Shown in pieces: positions 1 to 9,058 of a DNA stretch of 31,139 nt. Each line of letters begins with the position of its first letter. Within the stretch, counting starts at the first letter, position 1. The stretch is from an uncultured Oscillospiraceae bacterium. Its GTDB lineage: Bacteria; Bacillota; Clostridia; Oscillospirales; Oscillospiraceae. A program made the position numbers and the translations under genes. A model generated the notes under the pieces. The model searched no databases. It saw nothing but the letters and a program-made list of their open reading frames with translations, and had not been told where the DNA came from. The stretch lies in assembly GCA_900758315.1 (NCBI GenBank), contig CAAERF010000386.1:1-31139 (forward strand). The letters are read 5' to 3'.

Positions 1-24
1 AAGGAACAGAAGGTTGTTGACCAA

Positions 25-1551
25 ATGAAGCGAAGCTGCGGCATTTTACTGCATATCACCTCCCTGCCCTCCCGGTACGGCATCGGGAATCTGGGACAGG
101 CGGCCTATGACTTTGTGGATTTCCTCCACGCCGCCGGCCAGCGCTGCTGGCAAATTCTCCCCATCGGCCCCACCGGCTATGGGGACTCCCCCTATCAGTC
201 CTTCTCCACCTTTGCCGGGAATCCCTACCTCATCGACCCAGATCAGCTCATCCAACAGGGCTGGCTGACCCAGGCCGAGGCGGACGCCGTCTCCTGGGAG
301 CAGCGACCGGATCAGGTGGATTTCCGCCTCCTCTACCGGCAGCGACTCCCCCTCCTCCGCCGGGCCTATGAGCGATTTCAACTGGCTCCGCCCGCCGGTT
401 TCTCCCGGTTCTGCCAGGCAGAGCGGGACTGGCTGGAGGACTACGCCCTGTTTATGGCCCTCAAGGCCCACTTCGGCGGCGGTCCCTGGAGCGACTGGCC
501 CCAGGCACTCCGTCTGCGGGAACCGGCGGCTCTGGACCGCTATCGCACGGAACTGGCAGAGGAAATCGACTTCCACCGCTTTTTACAGTACGAATTTTAC
601 CGCCAGTGGGACCGGCTGCGCGCATACACCCGGGAAAAGGGCGTCAAACTGATTGGAGACATCCCCATCTACGTGCCCATGGACTCCGCTGACCTGTGGT
701 GTCATCCAGACCTGTTCCAGCTGGACGAAAACCGGCAGCCCACCTGTGTGGCCGGCTGTCCGCCTGACCGCTTCAGTGAAGAGGGACAGTACTGGGGCAA
801 TCCCATCTACGACTGGGACCGGATGGAGCAGGACGGCTTCGCCTGGTGGCTACGGCGGATTGAGGCTGCCGGCCGGCTCTTTGACGTGATCCGCATCGAT
901 CACTTCCGCGGCCTGGAGAGCTACTGGTCCATTCCCGCGTCCAGTGACAGTGCCCGGGACGGCGTGTGGGTCAAGGGTCCCGGCAGGAAGCTGATTGACG
1001 CCATTCAGACCACCTTCCCCAACCTGGACTTTATCGCCGAGGACCTGGGCTTTCTCACAGACGAGGTGCGGACCCTGGTCACCGAGTCCGGCTATCCCGG
1101 CATGAAAGTGCTGGAGTTCGCCTTCGACTCCCCGGAGCCCAGCGACTACCTGCCCCACCGCTACGGAGACAACTGCGTCTGCTACACCGGCACCCATGAC
1201 AACACCACTCTGGCCCAGTGGTGCCAGGAGAGCCCGGCGGAAATCTGTAACCGGGCCCGGTCCTACCTGGGCCTGTCCCAGACCGACGACCTGGCATCCG
1301 CCCTGCTGCAAAGCGGGCTGGCTTCCCAGGCAGATCTGTTTGTGGCCCAGATGCAGGACTACCTGGGACTGGGCGGCAGCGCCCGGATGAATGAGCCAGG
1401 TACGGTAAAACCGGAAAACTGGCGCTGGCGCAGTACAGCGGAGCAGTTCACCCCGGCGCTGGCCCGGCAGCTCCGAACTGCGGCAGAGGCCAGCCATCGG
1501 ATTCCGCCGGAGTCCATCCCTTCAACTGAGAACAAGATCAGGAGCATATGA
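25..1551 (+). CDS. malQ: 4-alpha-glucanotransferase (amylomaltase, GH77)
   Basis: The 508-aa product transfers alpha-1,4-glucan segments between maltodextrins in the cytoplasm, making substrates that glycogen/maltodextrin phosphorylase can shorten. The N-terminus (MKRSCGILLHITSLPS) is the usual GH77 start. The catalytic triad is visible: nucleophile Asp292 in RIDHFRG, acid/base Glu339 in FIAEDLG, and Asp392 in TGTHDN. These positions are almost the same as in Thermus amylomaltase, and the length is normal for the short bacterial form. A weak site (AGAAGG, 8-13) precedes the ATG; the frame is open upstream to the window edge, so a longer form cannot be fully excluded. The next gene, glgP, begins 3 nt after the stop, so the two are surely co-transcribed. 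Confidence 0.96.
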   Translation: MKRSCGILLHITSLPSRYGIGNLGQAAYDFVDFLHAAGQRCWQILPIGPTGYGDSPYQSFSTFAGNPYLIDPDQLIQQGWLTQAEADAVSWEQRPDQVDFRLLYRQRLPLLRRAYERFQLAPPAGFSRFCQAERDWLEDYALFMALKAHFGGGPWSDWPQALRLREPAALDRYRTELAEEIDFHRFLQYEFYRQWDRLRAYTREKGVKLIGDIPIYVPMDSADLWCHPDLFQLDENRQPTCVAGCPPDRFSEEGQYWGNPIYDWDRMEQDGFAWWLRRIEAAGRLFDVIRIDHFRGLESYWSIPASSDSARDGVWVKGPGRKLIDAIQTTFPNLDFIAEDLGFLTDEVRTLVTESGYPGMKVLEFAFDSPEPSDYLPHRYGDNCVCYTGTHDNTTLAQWCQESPAEICNRARSYLGLSQTDDLASALLQSGLASQADLFVAQMQDYLGLGGSARMNEPGTVKPENWRWRSTAEQFTPALARQLRTAAEASHRIPPESIPSTENKIRSI

Positions 1552-1554
1552 TTT

Positions 1555-3876
1555 ATGAAGTATGATGTAACACAGATCGTGGAACGGACTGAGACGCTGC
1601 TCAAGTGCCGCCACGATGAGACGCTGATGGAAACCAACGCCGCCCGGCTCCACGACTGTCTGGGCGAGGCGGTGATGCTCACCATCAGCGACCAGTGGAC
1701 CCGCTGCCGGAAGGAACGCGCGCCCCTCCGGAAGGCCTACTACTTTTCCGCCGAGTACCTGATGGGCCGGCTGATCTACAGCAACCTGTACAATCTGGGC
1801 ATTCTGAAGGAGATGCGGGAGGACTTTGCCCGCAAGGGCGTGGATCTGGCCCTGCTGGAGGAAGTCGAGGACGCCGCGCTGGGCAACGGTGGTCTGGGCC
1901 GGCTGGCGGCCTGCTTCCTGGACAGCGCCGCCACCCTGAAGCTCCCTCTCACCGGCTACGGCCTGCGCTACCGCTTTGGGCTGTTCAAACAGCGCTTTGA
2001 AGGGGGCAGTCAGAAGGAGATGATCGACGACTGGACCCGTTTTGGCGACCCCTGGAGCTATCGCCGGGACAAATACGCCGTCCGGGTGGCCTTCGCCGAC
2101 CAGACCGTCATCGCCGTCCCCTACGAGATGCCCATCATCGGCTATCACAACGACAACATCGGCACCCTGCGCCTGTGGCAGTGCGAGGCCGTCCACGAGC
2201 TGGACTTTGAGGCTTTCAACGCCCAGGACTACTACCAGGCGCTGGCGGAGAAAAACGCCGCCGAAAACATCACCCGGGTCCTCTATCCCAACGACACCAC
2301 CTGGGAGGGCAAGCGCCTGCGCATCAAGCAGCAGTATGTCCTCTCCTCTGCCTCGCTCCAGGACATCCTGCGCCATTACAGCCAAGTCCACGGGGACAAC
2401 TGGGAGAATCTGGCTGCCTTCTGCGCCATTCAGCTCAACGACACCCATCCGGCCATGTCCATTCCCGAGCTGATCCGACTGCTAATGGAGCGTGGTCTGG
2501 ACTTTGACCAGGCCTTCGACATCACCCGTCAGGTGTTCTCCTACACCAACCACACCGTGATGAGCGAGGCCCTGGAGAAGTGGAACATGGACCTGCTGCG
2601 CTCGGTGGTCCCCGCCATCTGTCAGATTCTGGAGCGCATTGACCAGCGTCTGCGCCAGGAACACCCGGACAGCAACCTGTTCATCATCCGGGACAACACC
2701 GCCCACATGGCAAATCTCTCCGTCTACGTCTCCTCCGCCGTCAACGGGGTGGCCGAGATCCACTCGGAGCTGCTCAAGCGGGACCTGTTCCGGGACTGGT
2801 ACGCCCGCTATCCCGAGCGCTTCCAGAACAAGACCAATGGCATCACCCCCCGGCGTTGGCTGGGACTCAGCAACCCTGAGCTGACCCAGCTGATTGAGGA
2901 CAAAATCGGGCCCGGCTTCCTCACCGACCTGAGCCGGCTGGAACAGCTCAAGCCCCTCATTGACGACGAGCTCATCCTCCAGTTCAACCGGGTCAAACTG
3001 CTGAAAAAGCAGCAGCTCTGCGACCGCATCTGGAAGAGTGAGGGTATCGTTCTGCCACCCCACTTCGTCTTTGACGTGCAGGTGAAGCGGCTCCATGAGT
3101 ACAAGCGGCAGCTCCTCAACGCCCTGTCCATTGTGGCCATCTACCAGGAGCTGAAGGCGGGCCGTCTTCCCGACTTCACCCCTACGGCCTATATCTTCGG
3201 CGCCAAGGCCGCCCCGGGCTACGACCGGGCCAAGGCCGTCATCCGCTATATCAACCGGATCGCCCAGATGATCAACAACGATCCCGCCGTCCGCGGAACG
3301 CTGCAGGTGCTCTTTGTCCAGAACTACAACTGCTCCTACGCCGAGCAGATCATTCCCGCCGCCGATATCTCCGAGCAGATTTCTCCCGCCGGCACCGAGG
3401 CCTCGGGCACCGGCAACATGAAGCTGATGCTCAACGGCGCGGTGACCTTGGGCACCCTGGATGGCGCCAATGTGGAGATCGTCCAGCAGGCCGGTCTGGA
3501 AAACAACTATATCTTCGGCGCCACCGTGGAAGAGCTGGAGTCCATCCGGGACAACTACCACCCCCGTGCCCTGTACGACAGCGATCCCATCCTCCACCGG
3601 GCGCTGGACACCCTGGTGAACGGCACCGTAGAGGTGGACGATCCCCAGCGGGAGCTCTACACCTCCCTGCTGGACGGCGCCGGCTGGCACGCCGCCGACC
3701 ACTACTTCCTGCTCAAGGATTTTTCCAGCTACCTGGACGCCAAGCTCCGGGCCAACCGGGACTACCAGGATCGGATGGCCTTCGGGCGCAAGTGCCTGAT
3801 CAACATCGCCTCCGCCGGCAAGTTCTCCTCCGACCGGACCGTCCGCCAGTACGCCGACGAGATCTGGCATATCTGA
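1555..3876 (+). CDS. glgP: Glycogen/maltodextrin phosphorylase (GT35)
   Basis: The 773-aa enzyme releases glucose-1-phosphate from alpha-1,4-glucans using phosphate and pyridoxal phosphate. The PLP-binding segment EASGTGNMK carries the Schiff-base lysine at about residue 623, followed by the typical NGAVTLGTLDGANVEI stretch. The N-terminal GNGGLGRLAACFLDS and the FENKTNGITPRRW-like segment (here FQNKTNGITPRRW) are family hallmarks. It is a little shorter than the E. coli enzymes, as is usual in Clostridia. An AGGAG (1540-1544) inside the end of malQ lies 10 nt before the ATG, so translation is coupled with malQ. Together the two enzymes turn maltodextrin or glycogen into glucose-1-phosphate. 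No clear terminator follows the stop. Confidence 0.97.
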   Translation: MKYDVTQIVERTETLLKCRHDETLMETNAARLHDCLGEAVMLTISDQWTRCRKERAPLRKAYYFSAEYLMGRLIYSNLYNLGILKEMREDFARKGVDLALLEEVEDAALGNGGLGRLAACFLDSAATLKLPLTGYGLRYRFGLFKQRFEGGSQKEMIDDWTRFGDPWSYRRDKYAVRVAFADQTVIAVPYEMPIIGYHNDNIGTLRLWQCEAVHELDFEAFNAQDYYQALAEKNAAENITRVLYPNDTTWEGKRLRIKQQYVLSSASLQDILRHYSQVHGDNWENLAAFCAIQLNDTHPAMSIPELIRLLMERGLDFDQAFDITRQVFSYTNHTVMSEALEKWNMDLLRSVVPAICQILERIDQRLRQEHPDSNLFIIRDNTAHMANLSVYVSSAVNGVAEIHSELLKRDLFRDWYARYPERFQNKTNGITPRRWLGLSNPELTQLIEDKIGPGFLTDLSRLEQLKPLIDDELILQFNRVKLLKKQQLCDRIWKSEGIVLPPHFVFDVQVKRLHEYKRQLLNALSIVAIYQELKAGRLPDFTPTAYIFGAKAAPGYDRAKAVIRYINRIAQMINNDPAVRGTLQVLFVQNYNCSYAEQIIPAADISEQISPAGTEASGTGNMKLMLNGAVTLGTLDGANVEIVQQAGLENNYIFGATVEELESIRDNYHPRALYDSDPILHRALDTLVNGTVEVDDPQRELYTSLLDGAGWHAADHYFLLKDFSSYLDAKLRANRDYQDRMAFGRKCLINIASAGKFSSDRTVRQYADEIWHI

Positions 3877-3900
3877 CCGCTCTTCCGGGCAGGTTCCCTT

Positions 3901-3938
3901 CAATTCGAATTGACTTTGTCCCAGTCCCGTTATATGAT
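3901..3938 (+). promoter_or_regulatory. Promoter for the DUF4825-like lipoprotein, with palindrome
   Basis: TTGACT (3910-3915) and TATGAT (3933-3938) are separated by exactly 17 nt, giving a strong sigma-A-type promoter. A perfect 12-bp palindrome, CAATTCGAATTG (3901-3912), overlaps the -35 box and could be an operator; that role is inference. Confidence 0.75.
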
Positions 3939-3970
3939 GGTACGTGCGCCTCTGAAAAGAGCGTAATCCG

Positions 3971-4034
3971 AACATGACACAACCATCATTCGTCTGCTCT
4001 GGCTGACCGCGGCACTGGCTGGCCTTGTTTTGAG
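3971..4034 (+). repeat. Decayed duplicate of the lipoprotein signal-peptide coding region
   Basis: This stretch repeats the first ~65 nt of the gene at 4057. Both copies contain AACATGA then, after a length difference of 4 nt, CTGCTCTGGCTGACC and a GGCNCTGGC...CTGAGC-like end. Read in the frame of the intact gene the copy gives IIRLLWLTAALAGLVLS against FRLLWLTMALAALILS. Its own ATG (3974) is out of that frame and reads only MTQPSFVCSG then stop (3974-4006). It lies inside the 5' untranslated region set by the promoter at 3910-3938. It looks like the remnant of a tandem paralogue whose body was deleted. Confidence 0.65.
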
Positions 4035-4056
4035 CATCCAAGGGAGGAACCTGAAC

Positions 4057-4614
4057 ATGATACGCAAAAAACCATTTCGCCTGCTCTGGCTGACCATGGC
4101 CCTGGCCGCACTGATCCTGAGCGTCTCCGGCTGCTCGGACAGCGCCCCCGCCTCCTCTGCCGAGATGGCGCAGTCCTACGCCCAGTCCCTCTACAACAGC
4201 CAGGTCCAGTACATTGGCGACAACGCCGCCGTGAGCAGTCTGCTGTCCCAGCTGGGCGTCGAAAACCACCTGGGCACCTTCACCATCGAGTTGGAAACGA
4301 CCGAGGAGCCCTATGGCCTGATCCTCCACTTTGACCAGCTCCCGGAGGATATCGACGTCTTTACCGACCAGTTTTACTACTATGCCGACCTGCTGCTGGC
4401 CCTGATCGACAACTGCGGCCAGGTCAGCTGCACCTATCCCAACGGCGACGCTCTGGTGAATCTGATTTGGACGACTCAGCAGGCCAGCGACAGTCTCAAC
4501 GTGGACATCAAGTCCTGTGCCGGCTCTCCGGAGGACGTGGCTGCGCTGCTGGAGACCATCCGCACGGTCTATGCAGACAACCCGAATATCATGGAGCTGT
4601 ATCAGGAATCCTGA
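4057..4614 (+). CDS. Small secreted lipoprotein, DUF4825-like
   Basis: The 185-aa product has a type II signal peptide: MIRKKPFR, a hydrophobic core, then the lipobox SVSGC (Cys26). The mature part YIGDNAAVSSLLSQL ... IELETTEEPYGLILHF resembles the DUF4825 family (IGDNs-V-ll-L, then a sheet strand ending EPYGL); I am moderately sure of that match and no function is known. The ATG at 4057 is chosen over the in-frame TTG at 4030 because AGGGAGGAA (4041-4049) lies 7 nt before it. The gene stands alone between its own promoter and a good terminator. Confidence 0.85.
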   Translation: MIRKKPFRLLWLTMALAALILSVSGCSDSAPASSAEMAQSYAQSLYNSQVQYIGDNAAVSSLLSQLGVENHLGTFTIELETTEEPYGLILHFDQLPEDIDVFTDQFYYYADLLLALIDNCGQVSCTYPNGDALVNLIWTTQQASDSLNVDIKSCAGSPEDVAALLETIRTVYADNPNIMELYQES

Positions 4615-4658
4615 TTCCATTGTGCACAAATCATTCATTATCGTTGCGTTTTTTTCAG

Positions 4659-4696
4659 GAACGACGTGGTTTTCAGCCATGTCGTTCTTTCTTTTT
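4659..4696 (+). terminator. Rho-independent terminator
   Basis: GAACGACGTGG (4659-4669), a 7-nt loop, and CCATGTCGTTC (4677-4687) pair over 11 bp with one G-U, followed by TTTCTTTTT. It ends the lipoprotein transcript. Confidence 0.88.
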
Positions 4697-4798
4697 GCAA
4701 GTCAGCTTTCACCCCGATGCAAAACCGACCGCAGTCTACTGAATTATGAAATTTTTTTAATTTTTTTCGTGATTTCCCTTTTTTATCGCCTTTTCCTC

Positions 4799-4826
4799 TT
4801 GCAAATTCCGTAATTTATGCTAAACT
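4799..4826 (+). promoter_or_regulatory. Probable promoter of the 178-aa protein/cstA operon
   Basis: TTGCAA (4799-4804) and TAAACT (4821-4826) are 16 nt apart, with an extended -10 TGC directly before TAAACT. An AT-rich tract (about 4740-4800) lies upstream and may act as an UP-like element. The rest of 4697-4884 holds nothing else that I recognise. Confidence 0.55.
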
Positions 4827-4884
4827 AGTAACTGTTCCTATGAAGCAAATATTGCATAACTGACACAGACAGGAGGCTGAAAAG

Positions 4885-5421
4885 ATGCCAATGAGCAGAG
4901 AGGCTCTTTTGACGCGCCTTTTGAACGCTTACACCGCATATTACGATGTAGAACGGGTGGAAGGCCAGGACCCCTTGGTTGCGACCGCCTTTTTTCACGT
5001 CCACGGTGTCAAATACGTTCTGGTCAAACGCGCTCAGATCTGGGCCGCGGACAACAATGAGTACGTCTACTTCTTCTCCTGTCCCCACCTGACAGCGGAA
5101 CTCTACGAACAGTGCCTGCAGCTGGCTTACGAACGGGGCTCTCAGTTGATCAACCCCGACGAAAACCATATGAGCAGCTACGTTGTCGCCCTGTTCCTCT
5201 GTGACTCCTGCGACGATGAGGCCCGCAAACGCCTCAAAAAGTGCCGCATGCGGAAAAGTTTTCAATTTTCGCTGAAGGGCTGGATGGAGGTTCATACCGC
5301 CGTGGTCGATTTAGGGATGGATTCGGTCACGGCCAACTCCGACGGCCGAAAAACAGCGGAATTTTTGAAAACCGTGCTTCACCCGGAAAAACGGAAGAAG
5401 CGCGGACTGTTTAGAAAGTAA
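4885..5421 (+). CDS. Unknown 178-aa soluble protein upstream of cstA
   Basis: I do not recognise a family. The product is soluble, without signal peptide or membrane helix. The first ~75 residues look like a compact alpha/beta fold (MSREALLTRLLNAYTAYY, then TAFFHVHGVKYVLVKRAQIWAADNNEYVYFF), the middle has a CDSCDDEARKRLKKCRMRKSF segment, and the last ~15 residues are very basic (HPEKRKKRGLFRK). Cysteines at the middle (LCDSCDDE...KKC) could bind a metal, but this is speculation. AGGAGG (4871-4876) lies 8 nt before the ATG. The stop is 16 nt before cstA, with a ribosome site directly after it, so both genes are one operon and the protein may serve the transporter. Confidence 0.8.
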   Translation: MPMSREALLTRLLNAYTAYYDVERVEGQDPLVATAFFHVHGVKYVLVKRAQIWAADNNEYVYFFSCPHLTAELYEQCLQLAYERGSQLINPDENHMSSYVVALFLCDSCDDEARKRLKKCRMRKSFQFSLKGWMEVHTAVVDLGMDSVTANSDGRKTAEFLKTVLHPEKRKKRGLFRK

Positions 5422-5437
5422 GGAGTGTAGAAATTTT

Positions 5438-7204
5438 ATGAATGCTGCTTTAATTCTGATCATCGGCATCGCTGTACTGGTCTGCGGCTACATCTTCTAC
5501 GGCGGCTGGCTGTACAAACAGTGGGGTGTCCAGGACACCGACAAGACGCCTGCCCATGAAATGGAAGATGGCATCGACTACGTTCCCGCCAAGGCTCCCG
5601 TCCTGATGGGTCACCACTTTTCCTCCATCGCCGGCGCCGGCCCCATCAACGGTCCCATTCAGGCCGCTGTCTTCGGCTGGGTCCCGGTTATGCTCTGGGT
5701 TCTCATCGGTGGTATCTTCTTCGGCGGTGTCCATGACTTTGGCGCTCTGTTCGCCTCTGTCCGTCACAAGGGCCAGTCCATTGGCGAGATCATTGCCGTC
5801 AACATGAACGGCCGCGCCAAGAAGCTGTTCAACGTCTTCGCTTATCTGACCCTCGTGCTCGTGGTTGCCGCTTTCGCTTCCATCGTGGCCAACACCTTCT
5901 GCACCGTCGCTCCCAGCGACGTCATCACCCCCGAAGTGGCCGCCACTCAGACGGAGTCCCATGCCGCCGTGGCTATGATCTCCATTCTGTTCATCCTGCT
6001 GGCTATCGTCTTCGGTCTGCTGGTGTACCGGCGCAACGCTCCTCTGGGCGTCTCCAGCGTCCTGGGTATCGCCGCAATCATCATCTGCCTGGTGATCGGT
6101 CTGAACTTCCATCCCATCGAACTGAACTACACCACCTGGATGGTCATCTGCGGTATTTACATTGCAATCGCATCCGTCACTCCGGTCTGGATCCTGCTCC
6201 AGCCTCGTGACTATCTGTCCTCCTTCCTGCTCTACGGCATGATGATCATCGCCGTGCTGGGCGTGCTGGGCTGCGCTATCTTCGGCGAGACCCACGCAAA
6301 TCTGGACATTCCCGCTTTCACCACCGCTTACAGCCCCACCTACGGGCCCATCTTCCCCGCCCTGTTCGTCACCATCGCCTGCGGTGCCATCTCCGGTTTC
6401 CACTCTCTGGTCTCCTCCGGCACCACCGCAAAGCAGCTGGACAACGAAAAGCACGCACGTCCCATCGCTTATGGCGGTATGCTGATCGAGTGCGCACTGG
6501 CTATCATCGCTCTGTGTGCTGTGGGCTATGTCTGGACTCAGTACTCCGCTGGTGAAATCACCGTTCCCACTACCGTTTTCGCCACCGGCATCTCTCAGAT
6601 GGTCGGCTGCATCCCCGGTCTGGGCTCCGCAGCTGTCGTCAGCACGGTTTCCTCCCTGCTGGTTCTGGCTGTCTCCGCCTTCTGCCTGACCTCTCTGGAC
6701 ACCGCCACCCGTCTGGCTCGTTACATGTTCCAGGAATTCTGGCTGGCTCCCGGTGAGACCGAAGAGAACGCCACTGGCTACAAGAAGGTTCTGACCAACA
6801 AGTACCTGGCTACCATCATCACCGTCGTTCTGGGCGTCGGCCTGGGCCTGACTGGTTATGCCAAGATCTGGGGCCTGTTCGGCGCTGCCAACCAGTTGCT
6901 GGCCGCTCTGGGCCTGCTGGCTGTGGCTACCTGGCTGGGCAACGCAGGTAAGAACAACAAGATGTTCCTGTTCCCCATGGGCTTCATGCTCATCGTCACC
7001 ATCACCTCTCTGATCCTGACCATCCGCGCTCAGGCCCTGACCATCATGGGCAAGGTGCTGGATGCTACCGGTGCAGTGGTTGCCGCTGACTGGGGCACCT
7101 ATGCAAAGCTGATCCTCGGCGCTCTGCTGGTCATCCTGGCCGTCATCCTGGCTGTCGAGGGTATTCAGACCCTGATCAAGCAGCGCAAGGCAAAGGCTGC
7201 CTAA
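5438..7204 (+). CDS. cstA: CstA-family carbon starvation / pyruvate-peptide transporter
   Basis: The 588-aa integral membrane protein belongs to the CstA/BtsT family, known to import pyruvate and implicated in peptide uptake during carbon limitation. Family features are the N-terminal YKQWGVQDTDKTPAHEMEDGIDYVPA segment, GHHFSSIAGAGPINGPIQAAVFGWVP, and VHDFGALFASVRHKGQSIGEI, followed by many hydrophobic helices. Near the end, FGAANQLLAALGLLAVATWL is also typical. It is shorter than E. coli CstA (about 700 aa), matching the clostridial form. AGGAG (5421-5425) precedes the ATG by 12 nt. No LytTR or other regulator sits next to it; regulation is probably through the promoter at 4799. Confidence 0.95.
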   Translation: MNAALILIIGIAVLVCGYIFYGGWLYKQWGVQDTDKTPAHEMEDGIDYVPAKAPVLMGHHFSSIAGAGPINGPIQAAVFGWVPVMLWVLIGGIFFGGVHDFGALFASVRHKGQSIGEIIAVNMNGRAKKLFNVFAYLTLVLVVAAFASIVANTFCTVAPSDVITPEVAATQTESHAAVAMISILFILLAIVFGLLVYRRNAPLGVSSVLGIAAIIICLVIGLNFHPIELNYTTWMVICGIYIAIASVTPVWILLQPRDYLSSFLLYGMMIIAVLGVLGCAIFGETHANLDIPAFTTAYSPTYGPIFPALFVTIACGAISGFHSLVSSGTTAKQLDNEKHARPIAYGGMLIECALAIIALCAVGYVWTQYSAGEITVPTTVFATGISQMVGCIPGLGSAAVVSTVSSLLVLAVSAFCLTSLDTATRLARYMFQEFWLAPGETEENATGYKKVLTNKYLATIITVVLGVGLGLTGYAKIWGLFGAANQLLAALGLLAVATWLGNAGKNNKMFLFPMGFMLIVTITSLILTIRAQALTIMGKVLDATGAVVAADWGTYAKLILGALLVILAVILAVEGIQTLIKQRKAKAA

Positions 7205-7238
7205 GCGCCTCGCTTACCATCAAACAAACAACGCAAAG

Positions 7239-7270
7239 GAGCGGTACTCTGGGAAGGGTACCGCTCTTCT
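7239..7270 (+). terminator. Possible terminator after cstA
   Basis: GAGCGGTAC (7239-7247) and GTACCGCTC (7258-7266) form a 9-bp perfect stem with a 10-nt loop, but the tail is only TTCT. It may be a weak terminator or a 3'-end-stabilising hairpin. I see nothing further in 7271-7395. Confidence 0.6.
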
Positions 7271-7395
7271 GAATGTTCCCAGACGGACGGCCCATACCAA
7301 AATGAACAATGCACTCCTTTAAAGCATGAAAGATCGTGATATCTCCTATCCCCAGTATATGAGGAACTCTAATAGTCGGTATTTTGAAATGTCGC

Positions 7396-7424
7396 TTAAC
7401 AAAAATCGTCATATCATATAAAAT
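7396..7424 (+). promoter_or_regulatory. Probable promoter of the NSS transporter
   Basis: TTAACA (7396-7401) and TAAAAT (7419-7424) lie 17 nt apart in an AT-rich stretch 50 nt before the gene. Confidence 0.55.
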
Positions 7425-7475
7425 ACTTTTTGTTCTGTCAGCGTATTTTTAGAGAAAAGGAGAGAAATCACAACT

Positions 7476-9035
7476 ATGGAACAGAGACAAACCTGGTCCT
7501 CTCGCGCCACCTTTATCATGGCCGCGATTGGCTCCGCAGTGGGTCTGGGCAACGCCTGGCGTTTCCCGGGACTGGCTGCAAAATACGGCGGAGGTGCCTT
7601 CCTGCTGGTCTACATCATCGCCATGCTGGTGCTGGGCTTCCCCCTCCTCATGATGGAGATCTCCATCGGCCGTAAAACCCGTCAGGGCGCACCGGGCGCC
7701 ATGCGCACCGTCAACCCCAAGTTTGAGTTCGTGGGCTGGACGGCCACCAGTAACGCCTTTGCGATCCTCACTTACTACTCCGTGGTGTTCGCATGGGTCA
7801 TTCTGATGGTGGTCAACAGCTACAAGTTCGTCGGCTTCACCGGCACCGAAACCGCCGCTGAGGACGCAAGCGGCCTCTTCGGCACCCTGACCCAGACAAC
7901 GTGGACCATCTCCGGCTTCCACATTCCTCTGGCCGTCTTCCTGTGCCTGCTGGTGGGCTGGGTACTGATCTACGCCTGCATTCACAAGGGCACCGTCAGC
8001 GCCGGCAAGGTGGTCAAATTCACCGGCCTGATCCTGCCGCTGCTCTTCCTGGTCATCATGGCCGTCAAGGGCCTGACCATGAACGGCGCTATGGAAGGTC
8101 TGGCCAAGCTGTTTACCCCGGACTTCTCCTCGGTCATCGAGGCGGGTATGCTGCCCAGCCTCATTGTCGACGCCATCGGTCAGGTGTTCTTCAGCCTGTC
8201 CATCATGATGGCCATCATGTTCGCCTATGGCTCCTATCTGGAAAATGGCGCCTGCGTTGCTGCGGATGCCGCTATCATCGCCATCGCAGACCTCTCCATC
8301 AGCGTCCTGTCCGGTATCGTCATGTTCACCACCATGTACGGCGTCGGCATGACCACTGCGGACATGTCCTCCTCCGGTATCGCTACCGCCTTTATCATCT
8401 ATCCCCAGGCCATCGTCAACCTGACCAGCAACGGCGTGGTCAATGCACTCTTCGGCGCGATCTTCTATCTGTGCCTGTGCTCTCTGGCCATTGACTCCGC
8501 CTTCTCTATCGCCGAGGGCGTCATCGCAGCTGTCGCGGACAAATTCGGTCTGAGCCATCGGAAAACCACCATCGGTGTCTGCCTGGTCGCCGGCATCATC
8601 TCCATCATCTACACCACCCAGTCCGGTCTGGCCTGGCTGGACATCGTGGACAACTGGACCAACCAGTACAACATGATTCTGGTGGGCGCCCTGGAGTGCC
8701 TGGTGGTCGGCTGGTTCTTCGATCCCAAAAAGGTCCTGGACGAGGTCAATCGCAATCACAAGAATTTCAGGATGCCCAACTGGTGGTTCACTGCCAGCAT
8801 CAAGATTATCGCTCCCTTCGCGCTGGTGATCTTCTGCGGCTGGAACTTCTACGCACTCTTCGCCGCCGGCGGCGTCTACGGCGCTGCGGACGGTTACCCG
8901 CTGTGGTCCAACCTGATCGCGGGCTGGGGGGTAATGCTGCTCTCCTTCCTCAGCGGTCCGATTATCAACGCCATTTACCGGGCGAAAAAGAAAAAGGGCC
9001 TGGCTGTCGAGGAAAAAGCCTGGCACGAATGCTAA
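7476..9035 (+). CDS. Sodium-dependent amino acid symporter, NSS (SNF) family
   Basis: The 519-aa membrane protein is a member of the neurotransmitter:sodium symporter family (LeuT, MhsT, TnaT). The signature of helix 1, GSAVGLGNAWRFPGLAAKYGGGAF (about residues 19-42), with its unwound middle forms the Na+ and substrate sites in LeuT. About 11-12 hydrophobic helices follow, with MSSSGIATAFIIYPQAIV and IDSAFSIAEGVIAAVADKF in the helix 7-8 region. The substrate is likely a neutral or aromatic amino acid, but it cannot be read from sequence. AAGGAG (7457-7462) lies 13 nt before the ATG. A LysR-type gene follows on the same strand after a hairpin and may control it. Confidence 0.94.
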   Translation: MEQRQTWSSRATFIMAAIGSAVGLGNAWRFPGLAAKYGGGAFLLVYIIAMLVLGFPLLMMEISIGRKTRQGAPGAMRTVNPKFEFVGWTATSNAFAILTYYSVVFAWVILMVVNSYKFVGFTGTETAAEDASGLFGTLTQTTWTISGFHIPLAVFLCLLVGWVLIYACIHKGTVSAGKVVKFTGLILPLLFLVIMAVKGLTMNGAMEGLAKLFTPDFSSVIEAGMLPSLIVDAIGQVFFSLSIMMAIMFAYGSYLENGACVAADAAIIAIADLSISVLSGIVMFTTMYGVGMTTADMSSSGIATAFIIYPQAIVNLTSNGVVNALFGAIFYLCLCSLAIDSAFSIAEGVIAAVADKFGLSHRKTTIGVCLVAGIISIIYTTQSGLAWLDIVDNWTNQYNMILVGALECLVVGWFFDPKKVLDEVNRNHKNFRMPNWWFTASIKIIAPFALVIFCGWNFYALFAAGGVYGAADGYPLWSNLIAGWGVMLLSFLSGPIINAIYRAKKKKGLAVEEKAWHEC

Positions 9036-9058
9036 TCTTATCGTTTACGTAACCACTT

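Noticed and set aside
7271..7395. Possible leader RNA or riboswitch before the NSS transporter
   Set aside because: It lies upstream of the best promoter, and no known conserved blocks (for example glycine or lysine riboswitch) are seen.
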